From NCBI GenBank assembly GCA_026985075.1, contig JALSQX010000022.1, positions 148,409-212,408 on the forward strand: a stretch of 64,000 nucleotides of DNA, read 5' to 3'. This DNA is from Blastocatellia bacterium (GTDB lineage: Bacteria > Acidobacteriota > Blastocatellia > HR10 > J050). Positions 34,553-42,887 of this stretch are shown here, in pieces. The number at the start of each line of letters is the position of its first letter. Positions within the stretch are counted from its first letter, which is position 1. Made by a program: the position numbers and the translations under genes. The notes beneath the pieces are model-generated. The model was not told the origin of the DNA. It was given only the letters and a program-made list of their open reading frames with translations, and did not search any database.

Positions 34553-37468
34553 TCATGGTTGAGGGATGAGTAATCTCAGCGCCGGATCACCGAACAACAC
34601 ATAGGTATTGATGAGGAAATCGAACGACTCCGTCTGGCTGTGTAATTCCATATATCCTCGCGCCGCGGCGACACCGATTTCATTCAACCCATCGCGGAAC
34701 ACGGCGTCGAAGAACCCGACATCCATCAGGTGATGCCCCGCCGATAAGCCCAACCCCGCCCCGCCCCACCAGCCAATGGCTCCTTTATCCTTGGCCCGGA
34801 GGAAAGCCTCGCTGAGCGCCGGGACGCCGGGGAAGTGAAAGAACCCATCTACGCTGCTCAGGGAGAGGACCATGGGCCACCGGTCGGCATTGGTCAACTC
34901 CGATAAATCATTTCGACGGTCACTCACCTCCAAAAGTCGTTCGGCGGCCCACAATTGAATACCGCTGTGCCCTACATAGTTCACGATCAACCGCCCTTGA
35001 TCGATACCATCACGAATCGCTTGTCTGGCCTCATCGGGGTTCAGGTGGGTGACATTGAGGTAAATCTTCTCCGGCTCGAACTCGGGTGGCAGGTGCTCAT
35101 CGGCGACGACGTCCGAGAAGAGATCAAACGGACCAGCTTGATCAGCATTATCGGCGACGAACATGATCCGACGCGTCCAATCGCCCGCGGCGGCGCGCTC
35201 GTACCTCAAGATCTTCTCAATGACAACGCGCGCCTCTTCCAGCGTATTGACCGGCAACCGGCCGATGAACATCTCGGGAAGAACATCATCGCCACGAACC
35301 GTCACATAGCTATTCTCGCTGGCTGCTTCGCCCAGGAACGGGCTCACCATTCTCAAGAATGGAGGAATGAAATTTCGCTCTCCCGTTCCCAGGTTATCTT
35401 TAAAATCAAATGTGCCGTCACCGACTAATAAGACGAAGGTCGGCGCCGGCGGCCGCCAGTTGGCATAGGCGTAAGCCAGAAAGTCTCGGATGGCTTCCGG
35501 CGCCAAGAGGCCGTCGTTGAACTCATCGTATACATCTTGTACGTCGACGATCATGGTGCGGAGCCCTTGAGCGGCTCGGAACTCAGCCAGCGGTGCCACC
35601 GCTTCGTAGAAATCACCGTGAGTGATGATGAGATAATCGGCTCCATTCTCCATCGACCGCAACTGCGAGGGATGGTCGCGAATGATGGCTCGGGGCTTGA
35701 GGTATTGACCGGGCGTCAGAAGAACGTACTCTCGCCGTTCATCGGTGATATCGCGAAATCGGACAGTGACGGTCTCCTCCTCGGTAATCGCCGGATTCAC
35801 GATCCGCTCGACATGGAAGGGATCGGTGATGTCGAAGATCCCGACCGCTGGTGACGTGAATCCGGTCACGCGAAACTCCTTTTCCCCGGTTTGCGCACGA
35901 CGGAAGCGAAAGATGTCATTCTCGGCGACGAATCGCGCCGCGTAGTCGATTTCGAACCAATCGACAAATCCCTGATCGGTCGCTGCCCCGGTATCATTGG
36001 GCACTTCCAATCGAATCACATTCGTGCCTTCGACCAACAGTGATTGTGGGAAAGTCAGTTCGGCAACATGTTCGGTCGGCCCATCCCAACGAACGTCTCC
36101 CAAGAAGTGATCGTTGAGGAAGAACTGGAGGTGATGGTCTGGGTCAACGCCCGGAACGTCGGTGAATCCCACCAGCCGCGCCCGCAAGGTTGCCGAGGAA
36201 GCCTCCGCGGCCACCTGAGAGAGAGAGATCGCGTAGGTCAGCGTCGATATACTGGGAGGAGACCAGAAATTCCAATAGAAGTGATCCACTCCCTCGCGCC
36301 GAGGGACGAGCGAGCGGTAAATATGATCCTCCTCACGATGAACCGTGCGCCGGAACACGGCGGCCGGAGAGGTCCCCTGGGGACGCCCGTCCCTCCTCTC
36401 CATCCGCAGTCCTCGATCCCCTCCATAAGTGAGCCAATAGACGTTGGTGAAGCCGTATTTCGAATGGCGACGGCGACCAAAAAACAGGAGAACATCGCCG
36501 GGATCGAAACCTCCGTCGCCTTCTCCAGTGACCCAGATCGTCATTTCTCGCCCTCGGTTGAAGACTTTGAATGTACGGGGATCAATCGTCGAGACGGGTA
36601 AACCGGCCGCCCGCAAATCATCATAGGAGAGCGCGTAGAGACCATCTTCATCCACCAGGAGCTTATAGGCCGGTGACCGCTGCGCTAGAGGATTGGCGCC
36701 GCTCAGTCCCGGTTGTCTCTTCGGAGGCCGTCGCCACTTCTCGGCCACATCGGGATTCAAAAAGACGGCTCGGGAAAGTCGTTCGATGAGTGCATTCTCC
36801 GGGCGTGGCGCCGCCTGATCGGCGACCGATCCCTCCGATGAAGGCGATGTGAAGGTGAGAGTGATTCTGAGAGATCGTGCCCAACGAAGCACTCCCTTCA
36901 CCGGATGGTATTGAACCGGCCTGACGAGTAATCGCACGTAGGCCTGATCCCGAAACCATCCTCGATCGCCCAGCGCCACCAGAGTTGGCGGGAAAAAAGC
37001 ATCCCGTCGATAAATGGATGCGTCTTCCTTGTAGCTCCATACCGGCAGAGCCACATTCAGAGGAGGAGAGATCGAGGCGTCGGCGAGCCGCCAGGTGAAT
37101 CTGGGCGCCGGTAGAACCCGCCCGATGGGTCTCATCTGAATGTCTGCGGGGGTGACTTTTAATCCTACGCGAACTCCAGGAGGAATGGCCACCAAGTACC
37201 CTTTCATCGGCAGCCGCGGAGCGCCAGGCCGATCGACGAAATGACATCCGCGAAGGCTCACCACATAACCAGATCTCTGTTGGCGTTGGACTGATTCGAT
37301 TGAGGGATCGGGGAATGTGGCTTCAATCTCTAACCGATCTGAGGTGGCCTCGAGCACCTGCCACTCGGGGAAGGCAGATACCGGCTGGGCCTTCTTGGAG
37401 AAGACTTCCCCAACGGTGATGATGTTTCCGAGGAGAATCCATATGATGATCAATCGCCTGCGCGCCAC
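34553..37468 (-). CDS. Secreted C25 (gingipain-like) protein, predicted nucleophile Cys replaced by Ser
   Basis: 971 residues with a GTG start. Signal peptide (LIIIWILLGNIITVGEVFS), a beta-rich N-terminal half (about 40-560), then the C25 fold: DYLIITHGDFYEAVAPLAEF, APTFVLLVGDGTFDF, MFIGRLPVNTLEEARVVIEKIL, and a catalytic His in INYVGHSG (834). The following SSVDGFF (from 872) aligns with the Cys-V-N-G-x-F pattern of gingipains, but the residue is AGC (Ser, bases 34853-34855). A single base change would restore Cys. The end has LFGDPALRLLIP, common after the C25 domain. No T9SS sorting domain is seen. It follows the RiPP-like peptide gene by 97 bp on the same strand and could be its protease or export-side partner. 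Confidence 0.85.
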   Translation of the reverse strand: MARRRLIIIWILLGNIITVGEVFSKKAQPVSAFPEWQVLEATSDRLEIEATFPDPSIESVQRQQRSGYVVSLRGCHFVDRPGAPRLPMKGYLVAIPPGVRVGLKVTPADIQMRPIGRVLPAPRFTWRLADASISPPLNVALPVWSYKEDASIYRRDAFFPPTLVALGDRGWFRDQAYVRLLVRPVQYHPVKGVLRWARSLRITLTFTSPSSEGSVADQAAPRPENALIERLSRAVFLNPDVAEKWRRPPKRQPGLSGANPLAQRSPAYKLLVDEDGLYALSYDDLRAAGLPVSTIDPRTFKVFNRGREMTIWVTGEGDGGFDPGDVLLFFGRRRHSKYGFTNVYWLTYGGDRGLRMERRDGRPQGTSPAAVFRRTVHREEDHIYRSLVPRREGVDHFYWNFWSPPSISTLTYAISLSQVAAEASSATLRARLVGFTDVPGVDPDHHLQFFLNDHFLGDVRWDGPTEHVAELTFPQSLLVEGTNVIRLEVPNDTGAATDQGFVDWFEIDYAARFVAENDIFRFRRAQTGEKEFRVTGFTSPAVGIFDITDPFHVERIVNPAITEEETVTVRFRDITDERREYVLLTPGQYLKPRAIIRDHPSQLRSMENGADYLIITHGDFYEAVAPLAEFRAAQGLRTMIVDVQDVYDEFNDGLLAPEAIRDFLAYAYANWRPPAPTFVLLVGDGTFDFKDNLGTGERNFIPPFLRMVSPFLGEAASENSYVTVRGDDVLPEMFIGRLPVNTLEEARVVIEKILRYERAAAGDWTRRIMFVADNADQAGPFDLFSDVVADEHLPPEFEPEKIYLNVTHLNPDEARQAIRDGIDQGRLIVNYVGHSGIQLWAAERLLEVSDRRNDLSELTNADRWPMVLSLSSVDGFFHFPGVPALSEAFLRAKDKGAIGWWGGAGLGLSAGHHLMDVGFFDAVFRDGLNEIGVAAARGYMELHSQTESFDFLINTYVLFGDPALRLLIPQP

Positions 37469-37565
37469 CGATGGTCGCTGCCCCCTTAATCTACCGCTAT
37501 ATCATCAACCAGACGTTGGTTCAGGAGATCATCCCCTGACCAGGCCGCCGTGATCCCGCGCGCCA

Positions 37566-37748
37566 TCAGCTGAAGGCCACCGTGCAACTGGCATCGCTTT
37601 TGCCCCCAGCACCGGGATTACAGATGGAGGCCCGCGCTTCCAGCGGTTGGCGATAGACGATCATTGGTTTCTCATACGGTTTTCGATCTCGCTCGATCGT
37701 GTCGGTTCTCTCGCTGGACTGGGATAAGGGTTTTTTCTCGTTCATCAT
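37566..37748 (-). CDS. Candidate ribosomally made peptide precursor, two Cys, C-terminal Ser
   Basis: 60 residues from ATG 37748 (ATG 37745 is next). AAAGGAG is present upstream and the ATGA overlaps the stop of the radical SAM gene, so translation is coupled. The N-terminal half is charged, like a leader (EKKPLSQSSERTDTIERDRK). The middle PYEKPMIVYRQPLEARA holds a conserved-looking hydrophobic/Arg/Glu motif that could be the recognition site. The C-terminal ASICNPGAGGKSDASCTV carries C43 and C55 with Gly/Ser/Asp spacing and ends in a Ser. Size, coupling and neighbours (rSAM/SPASM, PqqD-like, kinase-like) make this a probable RiPP precursor. Family not identified. Confidence 0.72.
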   Translation of the reverse strand: MMNEKKPLSQSSERTDTIERDRKPYEKPMIVYRQPLEARASICNPGAGGKSDASCTVAFS

Positions 37749-38827
37749 CCGATGACTCCTTTCTCCTTCAGGACTTGTCGGCGTAATGATGCCTCTCGTC
37801 TACACACCGAGGCACATGCGTATAAGTCCCCATCCTCCACCAGGGCCAGGCCATGACATCGAAGACAGAATGGCTTCAAATCGCAGGAATCACAAACGCT
37901 CAGGTTCTCCAGCGTGAGACGTCCCAGCCGATCCCATACGGACGAGTCTCGCCAGATTTCGCGCACCGTTTGCCGGCGGAGGTTTCCGACAGGGATTCGG
38001 GTCTGAATGCAGGGGTAGACGTCACCATAGGGATCGATGAGGAGACTACTCAGGGCGATGCCACAGAATCGGTGAGCTGGCCCGAACTCTTGCGCGAGCT
38101 TGTTCCGCCACATGCGCAAGGCTTTTTCGTCCATTGTCTCCCGGAAAAGCCATAATAAATCGTCTTCGGTCAGCCGATGCACCAGCGGTGACAGCCCTCC
38201 ACTATCCTTGGGCGTGATCGTGATATCATACTTGAAGTCGGCCCCCAATGATGCGGCCAGGGCTCTCATCTCATGAAGTTGACGAACATTTTCGTGCATG
38301 AGCGGAGCCTTGAGCGTGACGCGAACGCCGCGAGCGACCAGGAGCTGGCACGCCCGGGTCGTCAACTCAAATGACCGCGGTCGAAGAGTGATGCGGTCGT
38401 GCGTCTCCGGTCGCGCTCCATAAATGCTCAACTCCACGCGCACCGGATGGAGATGAGCAATCCGATCGGCCACGGCCGGTTTGATGAGGATTCCGTTACT
38501 GTAGAGAATGAGGGCAAATCCTTTCCGCCGCGCATATTCGGCAATCTGGAAGAAGTCCGAGCGAACGAGAATCTCGCCGCCAGACAACGTCAGATTCAGG
38601 ACCCCCTCCTCGGCCAGTTGATCCAAAATATCCAGGCATTCCTCGGTACTCAACTCTCCGGTAGCGGGCGCATGAGCTGGAAGCACATCCAGATAGCAGT
38701 GGGTGCACCGTTCATTGCAACGATAGGTCATCTCCCAGTGTACGGAGAAAAGACGACGACTCTGTTGAGCACGAGCGACGAGCTGCTGGTACCGATTCTC
38801 TTGAAGCTGATTCGCCGCAACCGCCAT
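37745..38827 (-). CDS. Radical SAM/SPASM peptide-modifying enzyme
   Basis: 360 residues from ATG 38827, chosen for GGAGGAAGC just upstream; the frame extends to 38857. The radical SAM cluster CNERCTHC (C37, C41, C44) follows an opening WEMTYR; LTLSGGEILVR and LYSNGILI complete the core. The C-terminal SPASM region has Cys in RFCGIALSS, DVYPC, SVCDSCDLKPFCLRCHG and YACASVC, enough for two auxiliary Fe-S clusters. Such enzymes form thioether or carbon-carbon crosslinks in small peptides. It lies between the PqqD-like gene (10 bp) and the peptide gene (4-bp overlap). Confidence 0.93.
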   Translation of the reverse strand: MAVAANQLQENRYQQLVARAQQSRRLFSVHWEMTYRCNERCTHCYLDVLPAHAPATGELSTEECLDILDQLAEEGVLNLTLSGGEILVRSDFFQIAEYARRKGFALILYSNGILIKPAVADRIAHLHPVRVELSIYGARPETHDRITLRPRSFELTTRACQLLVARGVRVTLKAPLMHENVRQLHEMRALAASLGADFKYDITITPKDSGGLSPLVHRLTEDDLLWLFRETMDEKALRMWRNKLAQEFGPAHRFCGIALSSLLIDPYGDVYPCIQTRIPVGNLRRQTVREIWRDSSVWDRLGRLTLENLSVCDSCDLKPFCLRCHGLALVEDGDLYACASVCRREASLRRQVLKEKGVIG

Positions 38828-38837
38828 GCTTCCTCCG

Positions 38838-39158
38838 TTACGAGCTCCTCTCGGCACCTTCCGAGGCGGCCTTCTCAGATAGCACCAGGATATGCTCTTT
38901 GACCAGTTGCTCGATGAAATTCACCACATCCCGCTCGGCCTCGTCAGCCGTCGTGTCATACTCGGCCACGATAGCGGCGACGATGTCACCGATACTCCGG
39001 GATCCGTCAGCCAGTTGCCAAATTCGCGATCCTACACCATTTAACACCGCCACCTCACCAGCATCGGCTAAAACGAGCAACGCTTCCCCATCGATCATTC
39101 GCCAGGCGACCTGTGGATGGGGTGCTGGATATCGCTGTGTCCACTCCCCCGCTCTCAT
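38838..39158 (-). CDS. PqqD-like peptide recognition protein (RRE)
   Basis: 106 residues from ATG 39158; a longer frame reaches 39266 but overlaps the kinase gene. The sequence has the PqqD winged-helix pattern: PQVAWRMIDGEALLVLADAGEVAVLNGVGSRIWQLADG, then SIGDIVAAIVAEYDTTADEAERDVVNFIEQLVKEHIL. PqqD-type proteins bind the leader of RiPP precursors and present them to the radical SAM enzyme, here encoded 10 bp downstream. Confidence 0.9.
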   Translation of the reverse strand: MRAGEWTQRYPAPHPQVAWRMIDGEALLVLADAGEVAVLNGVGSRIWQLADGSRSIGDIVAAIVAEYDTTADEAERDVVNFIEQLVKEHILVLSEKAASEGAERSS

Positions 39159-39166
39159 TATACCAC

Positions 39167-40021
39167 TTACTCTTGGACAGGCATCTGGCTCGCTCTCCCC
39201 ATCGGTGCGACGAGCGGCCAAAAACCCGCATCTTGACGAAAAGTGAGCTCTTTCACCGGAACGCATCGGACAATCTGCTCACCGATGGCCGCCACCCGCT
39301 CGCCCATCGCTGGCGTCCCCATGACGAACGGGACGCAGGCGACCAATTCGGCCAAGGCCTGGGCCATCGGCAGCGACTTCAGCGAATGAACAGTCCCTTT
39401 CCGAAGGCAAAATATGCCCGCCACGTCGGCGACCACGTTACTCCTCGGCGCCTCGGGGAGATCCCCGCGAAATGGAACTCCATAAGCGCAGACGCTGGTT
39501 TCCGTCTTTTTCATGATGACCATATCGTCACTCAAAATGACGGCCTCGGAGGAAAGTCGGGCTATCGTCGTCTTTCCACTCCCCGATGGTCCCAAAAACA
39601 CATATGCCCGCCCCTCCCTCATCACTCCGGCAGCATGAACGAGCAACCCCTCTTGCCCCACAACGAGGTGAGCATAAAGGGCGCGAAGGAAGTTTTCCAC
39701 CGTTCCTCGCGTTCCCATGATGAGTTGACCATGGCCTTCATCAAAATCAACCCATCCCGATTCGAAATAAGACTCAAATTGGAGTCGCCCCCCCCGAACC
39801 GCCGTTCGAATCTCCCACGTCCCTGGAGTAACCGGGAGAAATTGAGCGCCCTCGACCACCCGAACGTGAATCGTGATGGCCGCTCTCTGTCCATCGGTGA
39901 GGAAATCAGCATAGCGACCCCGAATGTGCTCGGCGAACAAACCATCCTCCATCACCAGAGAGACCGCGATGCCTCCCAGTTCAATTTGAATGTCCTTGCT
40001 CCCCACCACGGACCTGATCAT
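39167..40021 (-). CDS. HprK-like (HPr serine kinase/phosphorylase family) protein
   Basis: 284 residues. The C-terminal half holds the HprK-type P-loop core: LLVHAAGVMREGRAYVFLGPSGSGKTT (Walker A about 144-152) and SDDMVIM, with the acidic pair typical of HprK. The N-terminal half is beta-rich and not like the HprK N-domain. Family knowledge: HprK-like kinases also occur in lasso-peptide clusters, where they phosphorylate a C-terminal Ser. Here the precursor ends in Ser, so a similar reaction is possible. It precedes the PqqD-like gene by 8 bp. Confidence 0.85.
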   Translation of the reverse strand: MIRSVVGSKDIQIELGGIAVSLVMEDGLFAEHIRGRYADFLTDGQRAAITIHVRVVEGAQFLPVTPGTWEIRTAVRGGRLQFESYFESGWVDFDEGHGQLIMGTRGTVENFLRALYAHLVVGQEGLLVHAAGVMREGRAYVFLGPSGSGKTTIARLSSEAVILSDDMVIMKKTETSVCAYGVPFRGDLPEAPRSNVVADVAGIFCLRKGTVHSLKSLPMAQALAELVACVPFVMGTPAMGERVAAIGEQIVRCVPVKELTFRQDAGFWPLVAPMGRASQMPVQE

Positions 40022-40114
40022 TCAGTATGCTCACGCCTCGAGGAGGTTCACCGAGAAGGGTTTCCCTCCCCGAATCACGAACGCGGGCGGCTGTGGGTGC
40101 TTGATGTTACAACT

Positions 40115-41068
40115 TCACTTCAATGAATTTTCGTCCAGGCCGACGGTCGCCTGGTACTGAACTTGGACCATGCTCAGGCGCTCGGTCGATCCATCGAGCT
40201 TCACCGCCTCCAGGACGTAGAAATACGTCTTTCCAACTCTCGCACTCCGGTCAGTAAAGTGATACCTTGCTCCGGTCGGGCTCCCACTCGCTTGCGCCGG
40301 AATCAGCTCGGCGTTGATACGAACAAATGGGCCTTCGGCCCGCGTCCCCCGCAAGAGGTGAAACCCGACGATGTCCACTTCGGTCACGGTCTGCCACTGA
40401 ATGGTGATCTGACCCCGAGCGACCTCTGCCGTGAACGATGAGACCGTCACCGCGGTCGGCGAGCACTCTGGAGTAGCCGCTCCACTGACGAAGTTACAGA
40501 AGCTGACTCGCTGCAACGTGTCGGCCGTATTCGCTGGCGGTGGAGTGGGAGCTGGATTGCACACCGTGGTATCATCTCCCCAGGAGACCGCGTCGATCAC
40601 CGTTCCCCCAGAGTCCCGAAGGATTAAATGATCACCTTGGCCACGCAATCCGTTCCCGAACTTCCCTGAGGGAAGCTGTAACAGCACTTGTCCCGCGCAC
40701 CCTCCATAGAGAGTGTTGAATTGGGTGATATTGGCGGCGATGATCGCCGTTCCATTTCCGGCGATGAAGAACTTCGGTAGCGCCGTCACCTTTCCACTGT
40801 TGTCTTCTATCGTCCACCCGTTGATTTGCACGCTGACGCCTAAGAGGTTCCGGAGTTCGATCCATTCATCGGGAGCATCGGGGAGCCCCGTCCCCCCGAT
40901 CGAATTGATGGAATCGGCTTCCACTTCATTGATCACCACGTCACCCGGTCCCGCTTGCACCAGAGCCATCGGCTGCATTTCAGCGGTGGGAGAGAGGCGC
41001 ACCGAACCACCTAACACTAAGCCAACCACCGCCACGAACTGAATAAGCTTCCGAATATAGGTTCTCAT
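40115..41068 (-). CDS. Secreted lamin-tail-domain protein, first gene of the RiPP-like operon
   Basis: 317 residues with a signal peptide (IQFVAVVGLVLGG) and GGAGG upstream. VVINEVEADSINSIGGTG then DEWIELRNLLGVSVQINGWTIEDNSG and LILRDSGGTVIDAVSWGDD are the lamin-tail (LTD) pattern. The C-terminal third, from TVSSFTAEVARGQITIQWQTVTEVDIVGFHLLRGT, is a fibronectin-type III-like domain common after LTD in secreted bacterial proteins. Consensus promoter elements lie 40-70 bp upstream. Function unknown; probably exported or surface attached. Confidence 0.88.
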   Translation of the reverse strand: MRTYIRKLIQFVAVVGLVLGGSVRLSPTAEMQPMALVQAGPGDVVINEVEADSINSIGGTGLPDAPDEWIELRNLLGVSVQINGWTIEDNSGKVTALPKFFIAGNGTAIIAANITQFNTLYGGCAGQVLLQLPSGKFGNGLRGQGDHLILRDSGGTVIDAVSWGDDTTVCNPAPTPPPANTADTLQRVSFCNFVSGAATPECSPTAVTVSSFTAEVARGQITIQWQTVTEVDIVGFHLLRGTRAEGPFVRINAELIPAQASGSPTGARYHFTDRSARVGKTYFYVLEAVKLDGSTERLSMVQVQYQATVGLDENSLK

Positions 41069-41109
41069 CGCCTTCCTCCACGGGTAATTATCACTCCTAC
41101 ACCAGCCCC

Positions 41110-41138
41110 ATTATACCAGTGTCCGGAGCGTAGTTCAA
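41110..41138 (-). promoter_or_regulatory. Sigma70-type promoter of the RiPP-like operon
   Basis: On the minus strand, TTGAAC (41138-41133), a 17-bp spacer, then TATAAT (41115-41110). The -10 is a perfect match. The lamin-tail gene starts about 42 bp downstream. Confidence 0.75.
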
Positions 41139-41261
41139 GGCATATGTAAAGTCATCTCTCACCTCGACGGCGATTCGGCGGAGGCGCTCTCTCAACCTGT
41201 AAACGCCCCTTTTGAAAACCCGCTCCCGAATCACCTCGAACTGATGAGATCTTTAACCGCC

Positions 41262-41492
41262 TCACGCCAAAAGCAGGCCAGCCAAAGCGTGATCTCCAAA
41301 TATGAAAGACAGTCCCGCGCTGGTAGCGAGAATTCCCAAAAGCAGGAAGAAGTTCACCGTGATGGGCAGAAATCCTAAACTCCCCAATCCGATAATGACG
41401 AGAAATAACTGAGGAATGACCACGTCCAGCATAGCCAAGCTCACCAAGGCCACCAGAGCCACAACGATGACACCTCCATTGCGTCCACTCAT
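41262..41492 (-). CDS. Small hydrophobic membrane protein, unknown
   Basis: 76 residues from ATG 41492 (AAGGGGGAA upstream); ATG 41513 is an alternative. Two to three membrane helices (VIVVALVALVSLAMLDVVI, LFLVIIGLGSLGFLPI, FFLLLGILATSAGLSFIF) joined by very short loops. It follows no recognisable family; the codon usage and ribosome site suggest that it is real. It lies between the MgtC and RiPP-like genes. Confidence 0.6.
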   Translation of the reverse strand: MSGRNGGVIVVALVALVSLAMLDVVIPQLFLVIIGLGSLGFLPITVNFFLLLGILATSAGLSFIFGDHALAGLLLA

Positions 41493-41856
41493 GATTGATT
41501 CCCCCTTTTCCATTCATCCCGTGACCCGGATCCTGTCCCGGTCATCGGTCTAACGATTCACTTTCCAGTTTCCCTTAAAAGAGCGGGTTCATCGCCCGAT
41601 CATCGTTCCTAACGGTCGGGATGTTATCACAAGGTAACAGATGGATCAAGCCAAAACTTGAAAGCCCGACACGGCTATCGAGAGGGGGAAGAAACAAATC
41701 AGCTCAATCGCCCCCAAAGCCAGTGGCCACAGTTGTCCGGCTTCCCGGAGCAGCCGTTTGACGGCGTTCGAGCCCTCCCTTGATGATGTTCGCCGACGTC
41801 CGACTACCAATGCTCACCGGCCCCGATATATCGAGTTTCTCGGCTGCGTCTTGCTC
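41493..41856 (-). other. Intergenic region, no gene seen
   Basis: About 360 bp upstream of the small membrane gene and downstream of MgtC. A plus-strand frame covers part of it but is the shadow of MgtC. No conserved structure was found. Confidence 0.5.
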
Positions 41857-42516
41857 TCATTCCGATTCTCGCGGAGAAACGACTCTTTTGACTCCCTCAA
41901 GCTGAACGAACTGGCGTTGCAGAAGCTTGTTTTGACCAGCGCTCGCCGTGATCCCGAACGTGAGCCGGATATCCCCCTCGTCGGTCCGCTCATAGGAAAA
42001 CTCGTCGATGGCCACGCCCAATTCCTCCAGTACGGACTCGATGCGATTGAGCAGGCTGGCGGATTCCGTGGCGATGATGGTATAGCGATACTGTGCCACC
42101 CGAGTCCCCAGGACTCGTTCCACTTTGCTCAGAACGACCAAAGAGAGTAAAACGACCGCTGTTCCCACAACCGCAGGGCCCCAGTATCCGGCGCCAGCGG
42201 CCAAGCCGACAGCCGCCACAGCGAAAATGGTCGCTCCGGTCGTCAGTCCGAGGACCGAGCCTCGGCTTTGAATGATCACTCCCGCGCCTAAGAATCCGAT
42301 CCCCGTGACCACCTGTGCGGCGATCCGACCGGGATCTCCCGCCGCCGTTCCCAAAGGAATGTGTCGAGAAATCACCATGAAGAGAGCCGATCCCACACAG
42401 ATGAGGATATTGGTTCTCAACCCCGCTGGCTTGTGGCTGACTTCCCTCTCCAATCCAATGATCCCTCCAAGGAGCGCGGCCACACCTAATCGGATGATAC
42501 TGTCAATTACGCTCAT
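41857..42516 (-). CDS. MgtC/SapB family membrane protein
   Basis: 219 residues. The N-terminal domain has four or more helices with the MgtC signature LGGIIGLEREVSHKPAGLRTNILICVGSALFM, then AAQVVTGIGFLGAGVIIQSRG and LTTGATIFAVAAVGLAAG. The soluble C-terminal domain (about 145-215) is ACT-like. Family role: linked to Mg2+ homeostasis and control of F-ATPase or phosphate uptake in some pathogens; here function is by family only. A perfect 12-bp palindrome GTGATCGATCAC (42539-42550) lies just upstream of its start and could be an operator. Confidence 0.9.
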   Translation of the reverse strand: MSVIDSIIRLGVAALLGGIIGLEREVSHKPAGLRTNILICVGSALFMVISRHIPLGTAAGDPGRIAAQVVTGIGFLGAGVIIQSRGSVLGLTTGATIFAVAAVGLAAGAGYWGPAVVGTAVVLLSLVVLSKVERVLGTRVAQYRYTIIATESASLLNRIESVLEELGVAIDEFSYERTDEGDIRLTFGITASAGQNKLLQRQFVQLEGVKRVVSPRESE

Positions 42517-42887
42517 CTTTGCTACCTCGCTTCATGACGTGATCGATCACACTCGTCTTTCAAAGGAGGCATATTTTACCAGATGAACGGCCCAATCGCC
42601 CTCGGACGCTGAAAAGGGCACTGGCCGGGAAGCGCCTCATCATTCACTGGTCGGCTTCGGAGGAGAGAGGGGCACCGCTATCCGGGGCTGACTCGATATC
42701 CTCTTATTTTGCAGGAAGTTCCCGCCACCAAGTGAGAATCAGGGCGGGGAAAATGTTTGACAAGGCGTTCAATTTTATGTTAAAAACCACCAGAAGCTAT
42801 GGGTGTATGTGAAGGCAAAGATGTTTTCTTTTCGCTCCTTGGGACCGTGGATGGATGTCATATCTCACTGGATGAGCAGGGTCTGAC
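42517..42887. other. Divergent intergenic region with possible promoters
   Basis: About 370 bp between MgtC and the LysM gene. It has the palindrome GTGATCGATCAC (42539-42550), a TAAAAT-like -10 for MgtC (near 42577), and TTGACA at 42757-42762 followed by TTAAAA 17 bp on, a weak candidate promoter for the LysM gene. No small gene is apparent. Confidence 0.45.

Noticed and set aside
39113..40126. 337-codon plus-strand open frame
   Set aside because: It is antisense to the HprK-like gene; composition is that of a shadow frame.
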